DNA from: Streptomyces sp. V2I9
Lineage (GTDB): Bacteria > Actinomycetota > Actinomycetes > Streptomycetales > Streptomycetaceae
Direction: 5' to 3'
DNA length: 64,000 nucleotides
NCBI RefSeq assembly: GCF_030817475.1
Contig: NZ_JAUSZJ010000002.1
Coordinates: forward strand, 186,001 to 250,000
The translations under genes and the position numbers were made by a program. Position 1 is the stretch's first letter; each line of letters starts with the position of its first letter. Positions 10,251-18,501 of this stretch are shown here, one piece after another. The notes under the pieces were generated by a model. That model was not told where the DNA came from, searched no databases, and saw nothing but the letters and a program-made list of their open reading frames with translations.

Positions 10251-11500
10251 GCCCGGTTCCGACCGAGGACGCCTACGACCGGATACGGATGCGGCAGTGG
10301 TCCGAGGGACGGGCGCGCTCCGCCGGGATCGAGCGCCGCGATCTGCTGAAGCTGATCGCGGCGGCCTCGGCCGCCGTGCCGCTGGCCTCGGTCGCCGCCC
10401 CCGCCCGGGCGGCGGACGGGCTGCCCGGAGTGGTCAAGCCGCTGCCGCCGGAGCTGTTCACGCTGCGCGGCACCAACGCGGAGACGAACTTCGCCGCACT
10501 GCGGGGCACCGGGCCGCTCACCCCGGCCGACCGGTTCTTCGTCCGCAACCACACCGCCACTCCGCTCATCGACCGGGCGGCCTGGAGGCTGACGGTATGG
10601 GGCGACGGGCTGCGGGGCGGGCCGGTGGAGTTCGCCCTCACCGATCTGCTGGAGCTGCCGGCGGTGACGCGCACGGCGTTCGTCGAGTGCGCGGGCAACG
10701 GACGCAGCTTCTTCACCTCGCAGCAGGGCCAGGCGGTCGGCGGCACCGCCTGGACGCTCGGTGCGATCGGGACGGCGCGCTGGCGGGGGGTGCGGCTGGC
10801 CGACGTGCTGCGCCGGGCGGGAACAGGCCGGCACGCGGTGGACGTGCTGCCGCGCGGGCTGGACGCCGAGGTCGTCACCGACGGGGTGAACCTGGGCCGG
10901 GTGCGCCGTCCGCTGCCGGTGGCGAAGGCACTGGAGGACGTACTGCTCGCGTACGAGATGAACGGCGAACCGCTGCCGCCCGACCACGGCAGCCCGGTGC
11001 GGCTGATCGTGCCGTCCTGGGTGGGCATCGCCAGCATCAAGTGGGTCGGTGACATCGAGGTCAGCGCCGAGCCGCTGCTCACGCCGTGGAACACGGGCCT
11101 CTACCGCCTGTTCGGCCCCGGGCACCCACCCGAGGGAAGCGCGCCGCTGACCCGGCAGACGCTCAAGAGCGCCTTCGAGCTGGCCCCGGGCGCCGCGTTC
11201 CCCGTCCACCGGCGGGCACCGCTGACGGGGCGTTCCTGGTCGGGCGGGGCCCCCGTGCGGACCGTCGAGGTCAGCACGGACGAGGGTGTGCGCTGGCGGA
11301 AGGCCCGGCTGCGGGACGAACCACGGGCCGCGAGCTGGGTGCGCTGGACGGCCGACTGGGTGCCGAGGGAGCGGGGACCCGCCGTGCTGCTGGCGCGGGC
11401 GACGGACCGTTCGGGGCGTACGCAGCCGGTGGCCACCGCGCACAACACGCAGGGCTATCTGTTCGACGCGGTGGTGCGTCACCCCGTGGTGGTGAACTGA
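10247..11500 (+). CDS. Tat-exported molybdopterin oxidoreductase, sulfite oxidase family
   Basis: A 417-residue protein. The N-terminus has a twin-arginine signal (IERRDLLKL then a hydrophobic Ala-rich segment ending APARA), so it is folded with cofactor and exported by Tat. The Mo-cofactor domain includes FFVRNH and FVECAGNGRSFF, whose Cys is the likely molybdenum ligand. The C-terminal ~120 residues form the Mo-co dimerisation domain (PVRTVEVSTDEGVRW, then WVRWTADW). No haem domain is present, so it is the bacterial SorA/SoxC-like type. The ATGA overlap with metX suggests a role in sulfur metabolism, perhaps sulfite disposal. The substrate is inferred, not shown. Confidence 0.82.
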   Translation: MSPVPTEDAYDRIRMRQWSEGRARSAGIERRDLLKLIAAASAAVPLASVAAPARAADGLPGVVKPLPPELFTLRGTNAETNFAALRGTGPLTPADRFFVRNHTATPLIDRAAWRLTVWGDGLRGGPVEFALTDLLELPAVTRTAFVECAGNGRSFFTSQQGQAVGGTAWTLGAIGTARWRGVRLADVLRRAGTGRHAVDVLPRGLDAEVVTDGVNLGRVRRPLPVAKALEDVLLAYEMNGEPLPPDHGSPVRLIVPSWVGIASIKWVGDIEVSAEPLLTPWNTGLYRLFGPGHPPEGSAPLTRQTLKSAFELAPGAAFPVHRRAPLTGRSWSGGAPVRTVEVSTDEGVRWRKARLRDEPRAASWVRWTADWVPRERGPAVLLARATDRSGRTQPVATAHNTQGYLFDAVVRHPVVVN

Positions 11501-11522
11501 CCTCTGCCACCCGGCGACATCG

Positions 11523-11564
11523 GGGCACCGTGACGGCGGTCCGAGCCGCCCCGTCACGGTGCCC
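11523..11564. terminator. Convergent hairpin terminator
   Basis: Perfect 14-bp arms at 11523-11536 and 11551-11564 lie between the rightward molybdenum-enzyme gene and the leftward CbiZ-like gene, whose stop codon falls inside the right arm. It can serve both strands. Confidence 0.75.
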
Positions 11565-12213
11565 GGCGGGCCCCGGCCAGGACGGCGGTGTGCACGGAGC
11601 GGGCGATCCTCGCGCCCCAGGGTGAACGGGGCCCCGCGAAGGGCTCGCCGCCCTCGGGGCCCGGTTCGGGGGCGGCCACGCAGACGGCGTCCGTGGGGGT
11701 TCCCGAGCAGTCGAGCCCGGCGTCGAGGAGGGCCTGGACCTTGGCCTCGGTGGCGGTGGCGACGGCGTTGACGAGGGCGGCGTCGGAGAGCGGCACGGGC
11801 ACCGTGAGCACGATGTTCACCGTGCCGGGCCGGAACGGAGCCACCGGGACGCGCGAGGAGGCGCCGGCGGGCCGGGGGGCGGTCTCCGGGACCGCAGCCC
11901 AGCCCCGTACGCCGAGCCCCGTGGTGACGGTCGCCGTGACGCCGCCGTCGTGAGCGGTCGTGTACGCGGCGACCTCGGCGGCCGTCATCAGCCCCGCGCC
12001 CGCCCCGGTGAGCCCTTCCGCGGCAGCGATCTCGGCGAGGTGGCGGTCCGGGTCGAGGCGCGGATAGCCGCCGGGGACCTGGGCGTTGAGAACCCAGGAC
12101 CGGGGACCGATGCCGCCGCCGAGGACCGCGCTGCTGCAGACCCGGAAGCCCGGCCCCAGCCGCCACAGCAGGTGGTGGAGGCGGTGCCCGTCCTCGTGCC
12201 GGTCGTGGAGTTC
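11554..12213 (-). CDS. cbiZ: CbiZ-like adenosylcobinamide amidohydrolase (start uncertain)
   Basis: From about 12213 down, this frame reads as CbiZ: SSAVLGGGIG, SWVLNAQVPGGY, HLAEIAAA, GLMTAAEV and the TATVTTGLGVRGWA core, with a Cys-containing C-terminal helix. CbiZ opens the nucleotide loop side of imported cobinamides so they can be rebuilt into the cell's own B12. This fits the riboswitch-controlled importer genes 2-5 kb away. No ATG, GTG or TTG exists in frame between the upstream stop at about 12333 and the internal ATG at 11988, which lies well inside the conserved domain. Either a non-canonical start is used, or a frameshift separates a GTG at 12271 from this frame. Confidence 0.72.
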   Translation of the reverse strand, partial: ELHDRHEDGHRLHHLLWRLGPGFRVCSSAVLGGGIGPRSWVLNAQVPGGYPRLDPDRHLAEIAAAEGLTGAGAGLMTAAEVAAYTTAHDGGVTATVTTGLGVRGWAAVPETAPRPAGASSRVPVAPFRPGTVNIVLTVPVPLSDAALVNAVATATEAKVQALLDAGLDCSGTPTDAVCVAAPEPGPEGGEPFAGPRSPWGARIARSVHTAVLAGARRAP

Positions 12214-12547
12214 CGCGCGCGGTCCGCCGCGTCGGGCGGGCGGCCGGAGGCGTACGGAGGAGATGGCGCACCCCTGGTGGCTCGGCGGTTCGGTGGTGGT
12301 CCGCGCTCCGGCGGCCCTGATCCGCCGATCCTACGCGGAGCCCGGCCGTTCACCCGATCGGCGTAACGCGTTGCGGGGCGGTTCGATCCCGGCCGTGGGA
12401 AGGCCCACGGCCGGGAGCGCGCTTTCGGGGTCTCGATCCGGGCGGGCGGCCGGTTGCACCGGCCATGCGGGTGGGGCGCGATGGAATCCGGACGCGCCAC
12501 CTCTGGTGGAGCCACCCACAGGGCGTGCCCGAGAGGAGGAATCGGTT

Positions 12548-13489
12548 ATGGGAGCCGCTGACGGTTTCACGGATTCCGGAGAGCTCGACGGTCTGACCGT
12601 GTACGACAACGACGGTGAGAAGGTCGGCAGCGTGGGCCGGGTGTACGTCGACGACGACACCGGCAAGCCCGACTGGGTCACGGTCAAGACCGGCCTGTTC
12701 GGCATGAAGGAGAGTTTCGTTCCGCTCGCCGGAGCCCGTCGGGTGGGCTCCGACCTGCACGTCGCCCATCCCAAGGAGAGCGTCAAGGACGCGCCCCGGG
12801 TGGACGCGGACGCGCACCTCTCCGTGGCCGAGGAGGAGGAGCTGTACCGGCACTACGGCCTGGCCAGGAAGTCCGGCAACCTCGGCGGGGAGCGGTCGCA
12901 GGGCATGGACGCGCCGACCGCCGCCGGAACCGGGGCGATGGGCGCCGCGGGGACGAAGGGAGCCGCGGGCATGACGGGAGCGGGAGCGGGCAAGCACCGC
13001 GACACGGACGCCTCCACCACGGCACGCCCGCTGGCGGGCGCCGGGGCTGGGACGTCCCGCGCGGCCGGCATGAGCGGCAAGGAGGAGCTGATCCGCTCCG
13101 AGGAGCAGCTGCACGTCGGCACCGAGGAGTACGAGAGCGGCCGGGCCCGGCTGCACAAGTACGTGGTGACCGAGGAGGTCACCCGGTCGGTGCCCGTCTC
13201 CCACGAAGAGGTCCGCGTGGTCCGCGAACCGCTCCGTCCCGGTGACAGGACCGCCGGGACCACGGACTTCGGCGAGCAGGACGTCGAGGTCACGCTGCAC
13301 GCGGAACGCGCCACCGTACGCAAGGAGACCGTGCCGGTGGAGCGGGTCCGGCTGGAGACCGACCGGGTGACCGAGCAGAAGGAGGTCTCCGCCGAGGTCC
13401 GCAAGGAGAGGATCGACTACGCGGACGGGACGGACACGGGCACCGGCAAGGACGCCGGCGGCGAGTTCGGCCAGGGGCGACGCCGCTGA
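12548..13489 (+). CDS. PRC-barrel and DUF2382 domain stress-type protein
   Basis: 313 residues. The ATG at 12548 follows gaggagg. Residues 10-90 form a PRC-barrel (DGLTVYDNDGEKVGSV, then PDWVTVKTGLFGMKESFVPL). A Gly/Ala-rich linker spans about 120-180. The C-terminal ~130 residues are DUF2382 (ELIRSEEQLHVGTEEYE, then VPVSHEEVRVVREP). Such proteins are common and often multicopy in Streptomyces and are linked to stress or desiccation, without a defined biochemical role. It is a single-gene unit, closed by a hairpin on its right and divergent from the CbiZ-like gene. Confidence 0.85.
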   Translation: MGAADGFTDSGELDGLTVYDNDGEKVGSVGRVYVDDDTGKPDWVTVKTGLFGMKESFVPLAGARRVGSDLHVAHPKESVKDAPRVDADAHLSVAEEEELYRHYGLARKSGNLGGERSQGMDAPTAAGTGAMGAAGTKGAAGMTGAGAGKHRDTDASTTARPLAGAGAGTSRAAGMSGKEELIRSEEQLHVGTEEYESGRARLHKYVVTEEVTRSVPVSHEEVRVVREPLRPGDRTAGTTDFGEQDVEVTLHAERATVRKETVPVERVRLETDRVTEQKEVSAEVRKERIDYADGTDTGTGKDAGGEFGQGRRR

Positions 13490-13532
13490 CCGGACCTCCT
13501 CGGTGGCCGACAGGCCGCTCCCATGTCCTCGG

Positions 13533-13567
13533 CCGCCGGGCGGGCCCGCAACGGGTCCGCCCGGCGG
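13533..13567. terminator. Convergent hairpin between DUF2382 gene and ABC importer
   Basis: 16-bp arms at 13533-13548 and 13552-13567 with one G-T wobble and a 3-nt loop. It lies between the two convergent stop codons, so it can end both transcripts. Confidence 0.75.
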
Positions 13568-13588
13568 GCTGTCCGGTGTCGTTCGCGA

Positions 13589-14368
13589 TCAGCGGCGGGG
13601 CAGAAAACGTACCGAGGGGCGGCCGTCGGGACCGTCCGGGGTGACGACCGCCCGCACTCCGTAGACGTCCCTGATGAGCCCCTCGGTGATGACCTCGGCC
13701 GGGGTGCCTCCGGCGACGACCCGGCCGGCCTTCATCACGGTGATCCGGTCGCAGAACATCGCGGCCAGGTTCAGGTCGTGCAGCGCGACGACGCTGGTGA
13801 CGGGGAGGTCGGCGACCAGGGTGAGCAGGTCCAGCTGGTGCTGGATGTCGAGGTGGTTCGTCGGCTCGTCCAGGAGGAGTTCGCGGGGCCGCTGGGCGAG
13901 GGCGCGGGCGATCTGGACGCGCTGGCGTTCGCCGCCGGACAGGGTGTGCCAGGACTGCCCGGCGCGATCCGTGAGCCCGGTGCGCCGCAGCGCGTCGGCG
14001 ACGGCGTCCTCGTCGGTGCGGTCCGGGGCGGACCAGGCGCGCCGGTGCGGGATGCGGCCGAGGCGGACGACGTCCAGGACGCTGAGGTCGACGTGGGTGA
14101 CCGCGTGCTGGTCGACGACGGCGATCCGGCGGGCGACGGTGCGGCGGCCGAGACCGGCGAGGGGGTCGCCGTCCAGGGTGACGACACCGGTGTCCGGGGC
14201 GAGGAGGCCCGCGAGGATCCGCAGCAGGGTGGACTTGCCGGAGCCGTTGGGGCCGAGGAGCCCGACGGTGGAGCCGGGCGGCGGGGTGATGGCGACGCCG
14301 TCGAGGATGAGCCGGCCGCCCGCCTCCCGGCCGACGCGCTCGGCGCGCAGGCCCGTGGAAGCGCTCAT
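13589..14368 (-). CDS. btuD: ABC importer ATPase, BtuD/FecE family (cobamide uptake)
   Basis: 259 residues. Walker A is GPNGSGKST, the signature is LSGGERQRV, and Walker B is LLLDEPTNHLD, followed by the switch His in ALHDLN. This is the FecE/BtuD subclass that powers metal-chelate and B12 uptake. The ATG at 14368 overlaps the permease stop (ATGA), so it is the last gene of a coupled three-gene operon. The cobalamin riboswitch upstream of the operon, rather than the ATPase sequence, argues for corrinoid over siderophore as substrate. Confidence 0.88.
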   Translation of the reverse strand: MSASTGLRAERVGREAGGRLILDGVAITPPPGSTVGLLGPNGSGKSTLLRILAGLLAPDTGVVTLDGDPLAGLGRRTVARRIAVVDQHAVTHVDLSVLDVVRLGRIPHRRAWSAPDRTDEDAVADALRRTGLTDRAGQSWHTLSGGERQRVQIARALAQRPRELLLDEPTNHLDIQHQLDLLTLVADLPVTSVVALHDLNLAAMFCDRITVMKAGRVVAGGTPAEVITEGLIRDVYGVRAVVTPDGPDGRPSVRFLPRR

Positions 14369-15459
14369 GAGGTGCTCCGGGTGCGGTACAGGACGAGGAC
14401 GAAGGCGGGGACGCCGATCAGCGCGGTGACGACGCCGACCGGTACCTCCTGCGGGTCGAGGACGGTCCGGGCGAGGGTGTCGACCCAGACCAGGAAGACC
14501 GCCCCGGCGAGCGCGGTGACCGGGAGGAGTCGCCGGTGCCCGGAGCCGGTGAGGGCGCGGGCGGCGTGCGGCAGGACCAGGCCGACGAAGCCGATCGCCC
14601 CGGCGGCGCTGACCAGGGCGGCGGTCAGCAGGGCGGTGGTGCACAGCAGCACGGTCCGGGTGCGGGCGACGTTCACGCCGAGCGCGGCGGCGGCGTCCTG
14701 CCCGAAGGCGAAGGCGTCGAGCGTGCGGGCGTGGGCCAGGCAGATCACCAGGCAGACGGCGAGCACGGCGGAGCACAGGGCGACCTCGCTCCAGCCGACG
14801 CCGCTGAGCGAGCCGAGGAGCCAGAACAGCACCCCGCGGGTCTGCTCGGCGTCGGCGGAGGTCATCACGACGAAGGAGGTGAGGGCGGAGAAGAGCTGCA
14901 TCGCGGCGACGCCGGAGAGGACGACGCGGTCGGTGGAGCCGCCGAGGGTGTGGCTGAGCGACAGCACCAGGGCGAAGGAGAGGAGAGCCCCGGTGAACGC
15001 CCCGGCCGACAGCGACACCGCTCCCCCGCCGACCCCGAGGACGACCACCACGACCGCCCCGGTGGAGGCGCCGGAGGAGACGCCGAGGACGAAGGGGTCG
15101 GCGAGCGGATTGCGCAGCAGCGACTGCATCACCGTGCCGCACACCGCGAGTCCGGCGCCGCACACGGCGGCGAGGAGGGTGCGCGGCATGCGGAGGTTCC
15201 AGACGATGCCGTCCCGGATCGGGCTGAGGTCACTCGCGCCGAGCCCGAGGTGCGCGGCGACGGTGGAGCGGACGTCGGGGACGGAGATCCGGGCGGGCCC
15301 GATGGTGACGGCGACCGCGACGGAGGCCAGGAGGAGGAGCAGGCCGCCTCCCCAGAGCAGCACGGCGAGCGGAGCACCGATCCGTGCGGGGCCGTCGGGG
15401 TGGGTGGCGGCGGGCGGCGCGTCGGCCCGCTCTTCGGCCGCACGGCTGTCCGCGCTCAC
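14365..15459 (-). CDS. btuC: ABC importer permease, BtuC/FecCD family
   Basis: 364 residues with about ten hydrophobic segments from residue 30 on. FecCD signatures include WNLRMPRTLLA, GAGLAVCGTVMQSLLRNPLADPF and LGVSSGAS, and the C-terminal GFVGLVLPHAAR that contacts the ATPase. The GTG start at 15459 overlaps the TGA of the binding-protein gene (GTGA), and its stop overlaps the ATPase start. It forms the membrane channel of the B12/cobamide importer. Confidence 0.88.
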   Translation of the reverse strand: MSADSRAAEERADAPPAATHPDGPARIGAPLAVLLWGGGLLLLLASVAVAVTIGPARISVPDVRSTVAAHLGLGASDLSPIRDGIVWNLRMPRTLLAAVCGAGLAVCGTVMQSLLRNPLADPFVLGVSSGASTGAVVVVVLGVGGGAVSLSAGAFTGALLSFALVLSLSHTLGGSTDRVVLSGVAAMQLFSALTSFVVMTSADAEQTRGVLFWLLGSLSGVGWSEVALCSAVLAVCLVICLAHARTLDAFAFGQDAAAALGVNVARTRTVLLCTTALLTAALVSAAGAIGFVGLVLPHAARALTGSGHRRLLPVTALAGAVFLVWVDTLARTVLDPQEVPVGVVTALIGVPAFVLVLYRTRSTS

Positions 15460-16502
15460 TCCGCGAGCCCGAAGTCGCGCAGTCCGGCCGCGACGCGCTC
15501 CAGTCCCTCGACGGTCCGGATGGTGGGGTTCATGGCCTGGCCGCTGAGGAGTACGTAGCGGCGGTTCCTGACGGCGTCCATCGTCTTCGTGACCGGGTCG
15601 GACTCCAGGAACTCGATCTTCTTCCGGGCGCTCTCGGCGGTCTGCGTCGTGCGGCTGAGGTCGCCGATGACCAGGACGTCGGGGTTGCGGTCGGCGACGG
15701 TCTCCCAGTTGATCTGGGGCCATTCGTCGCGGGTGTCGTCGAAGACGTTCTTGGCCCCGAGTTCCCTGGTGATGACGCCGGGCGCGCCGCAGCAGCCCGC
15801 GAGGTAGGGGGCCTTGGAGTCGGAGAACCAGTAGAGGAGGGAGGTACCGGAGGCGTCGATGCCGTCGGTGGCCTCGTCCACGCGGGTGCGGAGCTTCTTC
15901 ACCAGGGCGTCGCCGCGTTCGGGAACGTCGAACACCTGGGCCAGTTCGCGTACTTCGGTGTAGACGCTGTCCATCGTCAGGGGTGCGGTGCGGGCTCCGT
16001 CGCCGCCGCCGCTGTTGTCCTTGCCGACGCAGTCGGCGGGCGAGATGTAGGTCGGGACGCCCAGCTTCTCGAACTGTTCGCGCGGGGCGACGCCGCCCTT
16101 GGCGAGGGTCGAGGCGAACGAGGCGGAGAGGAAGTCGGGCTCCTTGTCGAGGACCTTCTCCGAGGACGGCCGGTTCTCCGCTATCCGCTCGACGCCCGCG
16201 TTGGCCTTCTCCAGCCCCTTCATCACCGGGTCGCTCCAGGTGGCGGTACCGGCGAGCCGGTCGGCGAGGCCGAGGGAGAGCAGGATCTCGGTCGAACCCT
16301 GGTCGACGGAGACGGCCCGCTCGGGCGGGGCCTGCACGGTGACGGTGCGTCCGCAGTTCTCGAGCGTGAGCGGGAACCCGGCGGTCCTGCCGCTCTCGTC
16401 GCTCCTGCCGGGTCCCTGGCCGCCGCAGGCGGTCAGCGTGAGCAGGCCCGCCGCGAACAGGGCGGCGGTACGTATCGGGGCGGAGGTGGCTGTGGGCAGC
16501 AC
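15456..16502 (-). CDS. btuF: Cobamide-binding lipoprotein, BtuF/FhuD family
   Basis: 348 residues. The signal ends in LLTLTACGG, a lipobox, so the protein is tethered to the outer face of the membrane. The mature part is a type III periplasmic-binding fold: RAVSVDQGSTEILLSLGLADRLAGT, then PDFLSASF and PDVLVIGD. The GTG start at 16502 sits directly behind the cobalamin riboswitch, and gaggtcctt can act as ribosome site. It is the first gene of the operon and captures B12 or cobinamide for the permease. Confidence 0.87.
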   Translation of the reverse strand: MLPTATSAPIRTAALFAAGLLTLTACGGQGPGRSDESGRTAGFPLTLENCGRTVTVQAPPERAVSVDQGSTEILLSLGLADRLAGTATWSDPVMKGLEKANAGVERIAENRPSSEKVLDKEPDFLSASFASTLAKGGVAPREQFEKLGVPTYISPADCVGKDNSGGGDGARTAPLTMDSVYTEVRELAQVFDVPERGDALVKKLRTRVDEATDGIDASGTSLLYWFSDSKAPYLAGCCGAPGVITRELGAKNVFDDTRDEWPQINWETVADRNPDVLVIGDLSRTTQTAESARKKIEFLESDPVTKTMDAVRNRRYVLLSGQAMNPTIRTVEGLERVAAGLRDFGLAE

Positions 16503-16551
16503 GAAGGACCTCGGTGTCTCTGGGCCCTGTCGCGGAGCCCGTCGTACGGTT

Positions 16552-16575
16552 CCCGCGCCCGGGTACGGGCGCGGG
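16552..16575 (-). promoter_or_regulatory. Expression-platform hairpin of the cobalamin riboswitch
   Basis: Perfect 9-bp arms (16552-16560 and 16567-16575) directly follow the aptamer and precede the first gene by about 50 nt. It is positioned to act as the switchable terminator or anti-Shine-Dalgarno stem. No T run follows, so a translational or Rho-linked mode is possible. Confidence 0.55.
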
Positions 16576-16745
16576 CGCCAGCAGGTCTTCGGACTCGGGT
16601 TCGTCCGGGCGGGACGCCTTCCCGGAGCGCGGGTGCGCTCCAGTGGCCGTGGCCCCGCCCGTCCCCCTCACCGCTGCGCGTCAGTTCCGGGTTCGCACCG
16701 GATTCCCTGACCCCGTCGCTGGGGTTCGACTGGCCCCGGCAAGCT
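16575..16745 (-). ncRNA. Cobalamin (AdoCbl) riboswitch aptamer
   Basis: Read on the minus strand, the leader contains the conserved elements in order: GGGAATCCGGTGCGAA followed by CGGAACTGACGCGCAGCGGT, then the B12 box GCCACTG (complement of 16641-16647), GGAAGGC, and the closing GAGTCCGAAGACCTGCTGGC. It lies just upstream of the BtuF gene. In this family, adenosylcobalamin binding represses the downstream operon, so the importer should be induced when B12 is low. Confidence 0.93.
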
Positions 16746-16794
16746 ATCACGCGCCTTCGCCCGGACCAGGGACGGTGCGACCAGCCGGTGCGCG

Positions 16795-16833
16795 GGGCCG
16801 GTGCGGCGTGGGATCGGCCCGCCGCACCGGCCC
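16795..16833 (-). terminator. Hairpin terminator of the KAS/ACP operon
   Basis: Perfect 13-bp arms (16795-16807 and 16821-16833) with a 13-nt loop lie 70 bp past the stop of the leftward ketosynthase gene and just before the riboswitch. Confidence 0.7.
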
Positions 16834-16900
16834 GTGGAGGGCTCCGCCGGGGTGCCGGAACCCGTGGTTCACCCGGTCCGAGCGGCACGGAATCCCGAGG

Positions 16901-18127
16901 TCAGGGGGCGGCCTGGAGGGCGATCACCGCGTTCTGGCCGCCGAAGCCGAAGGAATGGCTGACGGCCCGCCGTACGGGTGTCACGCGCGGGGCCTTGGTG
17001 ACGCAGTCGATGTCGAATCCGGGCTCGGGGGCGTCCAGGTTCGCGATCGGCGGGATCACCCCGTGCTGGAGCGTGAGAATCGTCAGGCCCGCCTCGATGG
17101 CGCCGGCCGCTCCCATGCAGTGGCCCAGGACGCCCTTGGGGGCGGTGACGGGCGGCCGGTGCGGGTAGGCCCGGCTGATGAGCGCGGCTTCGGTGGCGTC
17201 GTTGAGGGGGGTCGACGTCCCGTGCGCGTTGACGTGGTCGACGTCTCCGGCCTGCCAGCCCGCGTCGCGCAGCGCCGCGTCGACGGCTTCCCGCGCGACC
17301 GCCCCGGAAGGGTGGGGGCTGGTGGGGTGGTGGGCGTCCGTGGTGGCGCCCGTGCCGGCGATCAGCGCTCGAGGGGCGGCTCCTCTGGACCGGGCGTCCT
17401 CGGCCCGTTCCAGGACCATGACGGCGGCGCCCTCGCCCATGACGAGCCCGGCCCGGTCGGCGGCGAAGGGGCGGCAGAGCCGGGCGGGGTCGCCGTCCCG
17501 CGGTGCCGCCGCGCCGGAGCGGCCGAAGCCGGTCATGGCGACCGGGAAGACGATCGACTCGGTGGCCCCGGCGATGGCGATGTCGCAGTGGCCGAGCGTC
17601 AGCATGTCCCGTGCGACCGAGAGCGCGGTCACCCCCGACGAACAGGCCGTGCAGGGGGCGAGGCTGGGGCCGGTGGCCTTCATGTCGATGGCGATCTCGG
17701 CCGCGGGCATGCTCGGGATGGTCAGCAGGATGCCCGAGGGAGAGGTGGCCTCGGGGCCTCGCCGGTCCAGCGCGACGGCCTGTTCGGTGAGCCCGGCGGA
17801 TCCTCCGCTGCTGGTGCCGACGACGACGGCGACCCGGGCGCCGTCCCACTGCGCGGGGTCGAGCCCGGCGTCGGCGACCGCCTCGCGGGCGGCCAGGAGG
17901 GCGAACTTGACGTACCGGCCCATCCGGAAGGCGGTCCGGCCGCCGACGGCGTCGTCGAGGTCGATGCCGGAGACCGTGCAGGCGAAGTCGACCGCGCAGC
18001 CCCGGAGTTCGGGAACGGTCGCGGCGGGCGAGACGCCGGCGCGGACTCCGTCCCAGGTGGTGTCGGTGGTGTGGCCGACCGGGGTGATCATTCCCAGCCC
18101 GGTGACGGCGATGGCGGGTCGCTTCAT
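16901..18127 (-). CDS. Beta-ketoacyl-ACP synthase II (KAS, FabF-like)
   Basis: 408 residues with an intact Cys-His-His thiolase-fold triad: CTACSSG nucleophile elbow, VNAHGTSTPLND and KGVLGHCMGAAGAIEA. It should condense an acyl thioester with malonyl-ACP. The opening VTGLGMITPVG and closing SFGFGGQNA are standard for FabF-type enzymes. The ATG at 18127 overlaps the stop of the ACP gene (ATGA), so the two are translationally coupled. It is close in layout to the second KAS of this cluster, and both keep all catalytic residues, so this is not a KS/chain-length-factor pair. Product unknown. Confidence 0.88.
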   Translation of the reverse strand: MKRPAIAVTGLGMITPVGHTTDTTWDGVRAGVSPAATVPELRGCAVDFACTVSGIDLDDAVGGRTAFRMGRYVKFALLAAREAVADAGLDPAQWDGARVAVVVGTSSGGSAGLTEQAVALDRRGPEATSPSGILLTIPSMPAAEIAIDMKATGPSLAPCTACSSGVTALSVARDMLTLGHCDIAIAGATESIVFPVAMTGFGRSGAAAPRDGDPARLCRPFAADRAGLVMGEGAAVMVLERAEDARSRGAAPRALIAGTGATTDAHHPTSPHPSGAVAREAVDAALRDAGWQAGDVDHVNAHGTSTPLNDATEAALISRAYPHRPPVTAPKGVLGHCMGAAGAIEAGLTILTLQHGVIPPIANLDAPEPGFDIDCVTKAPRVTPVRRAVSHSFGFGGQNAVIALQAAP

Positions 18128-18399
18128 CGGGTGTTGCTCACCGGCACCGTCGCTTCGGCCTCCATGCTGCCGACGGCCGCGTCGATGTACGCGGTGATGT
18201 CGGCCAGCGTGGCGTCCTTGTAGAGCTTCTCGGAGTCGGCGGTGACGCCCAGGGTCTCCTTGATGATGACGGCGAACTCGGCGACCGCGAGGGAGTCCAT
18301 CTCCAGGCTGTCCATGGTGGACTCCGGCAGGACCTCGGCGGCGGGCACCTTGAACGTCCCGGTCAGCACCTCGGTGATCTTGGGGTGGATGGTCGTCAT
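18124..18399 (-). CDS. Acyl carrier protein
   Basis: 91 residues, acidic. The phosphopantetheine attachment site is the Ser in EMDSLAVAEF (DSL motif). It carries the growing acyl chain for the neighbouring ketosynthases. A dedicated ACP, coupled by ATGA overlap to a KAS gene and downstream of an acyl-CoA-oxidase-like gene, suggests a specialised pathway separate from primary fatty-acid synthesis. Confidence 0.9.
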   Translation of the reverse strand: MTTIHPKITEVLTGTFKVPAAEVLPESTMDSLEMDSLAVAEFAVIIKETLGVTADSEKLYKDATLADITAYIDAAVGSMEAEATVPVSNTR

Positions 18400-18501
18400 G
18401 GTGATTCCTCTCGTCGGCGTTCGTTGGGTGGAGCGGTTTGCTGCCGGGGGTGGGGAACGCGATGGCCCACCGCCCGAAATAACTGGATGAAGATATTCCG
18501 G

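Noticed and set aside
9875..12271. A long minus-strand open frame of about 800 codons across the molybdenum enzyme and CbiZ region
   Set aside because: It is arginine/proline-rich, has no recognisable motif and is the antisense of well-supported genes; long shadow frames are expected at this GC content.
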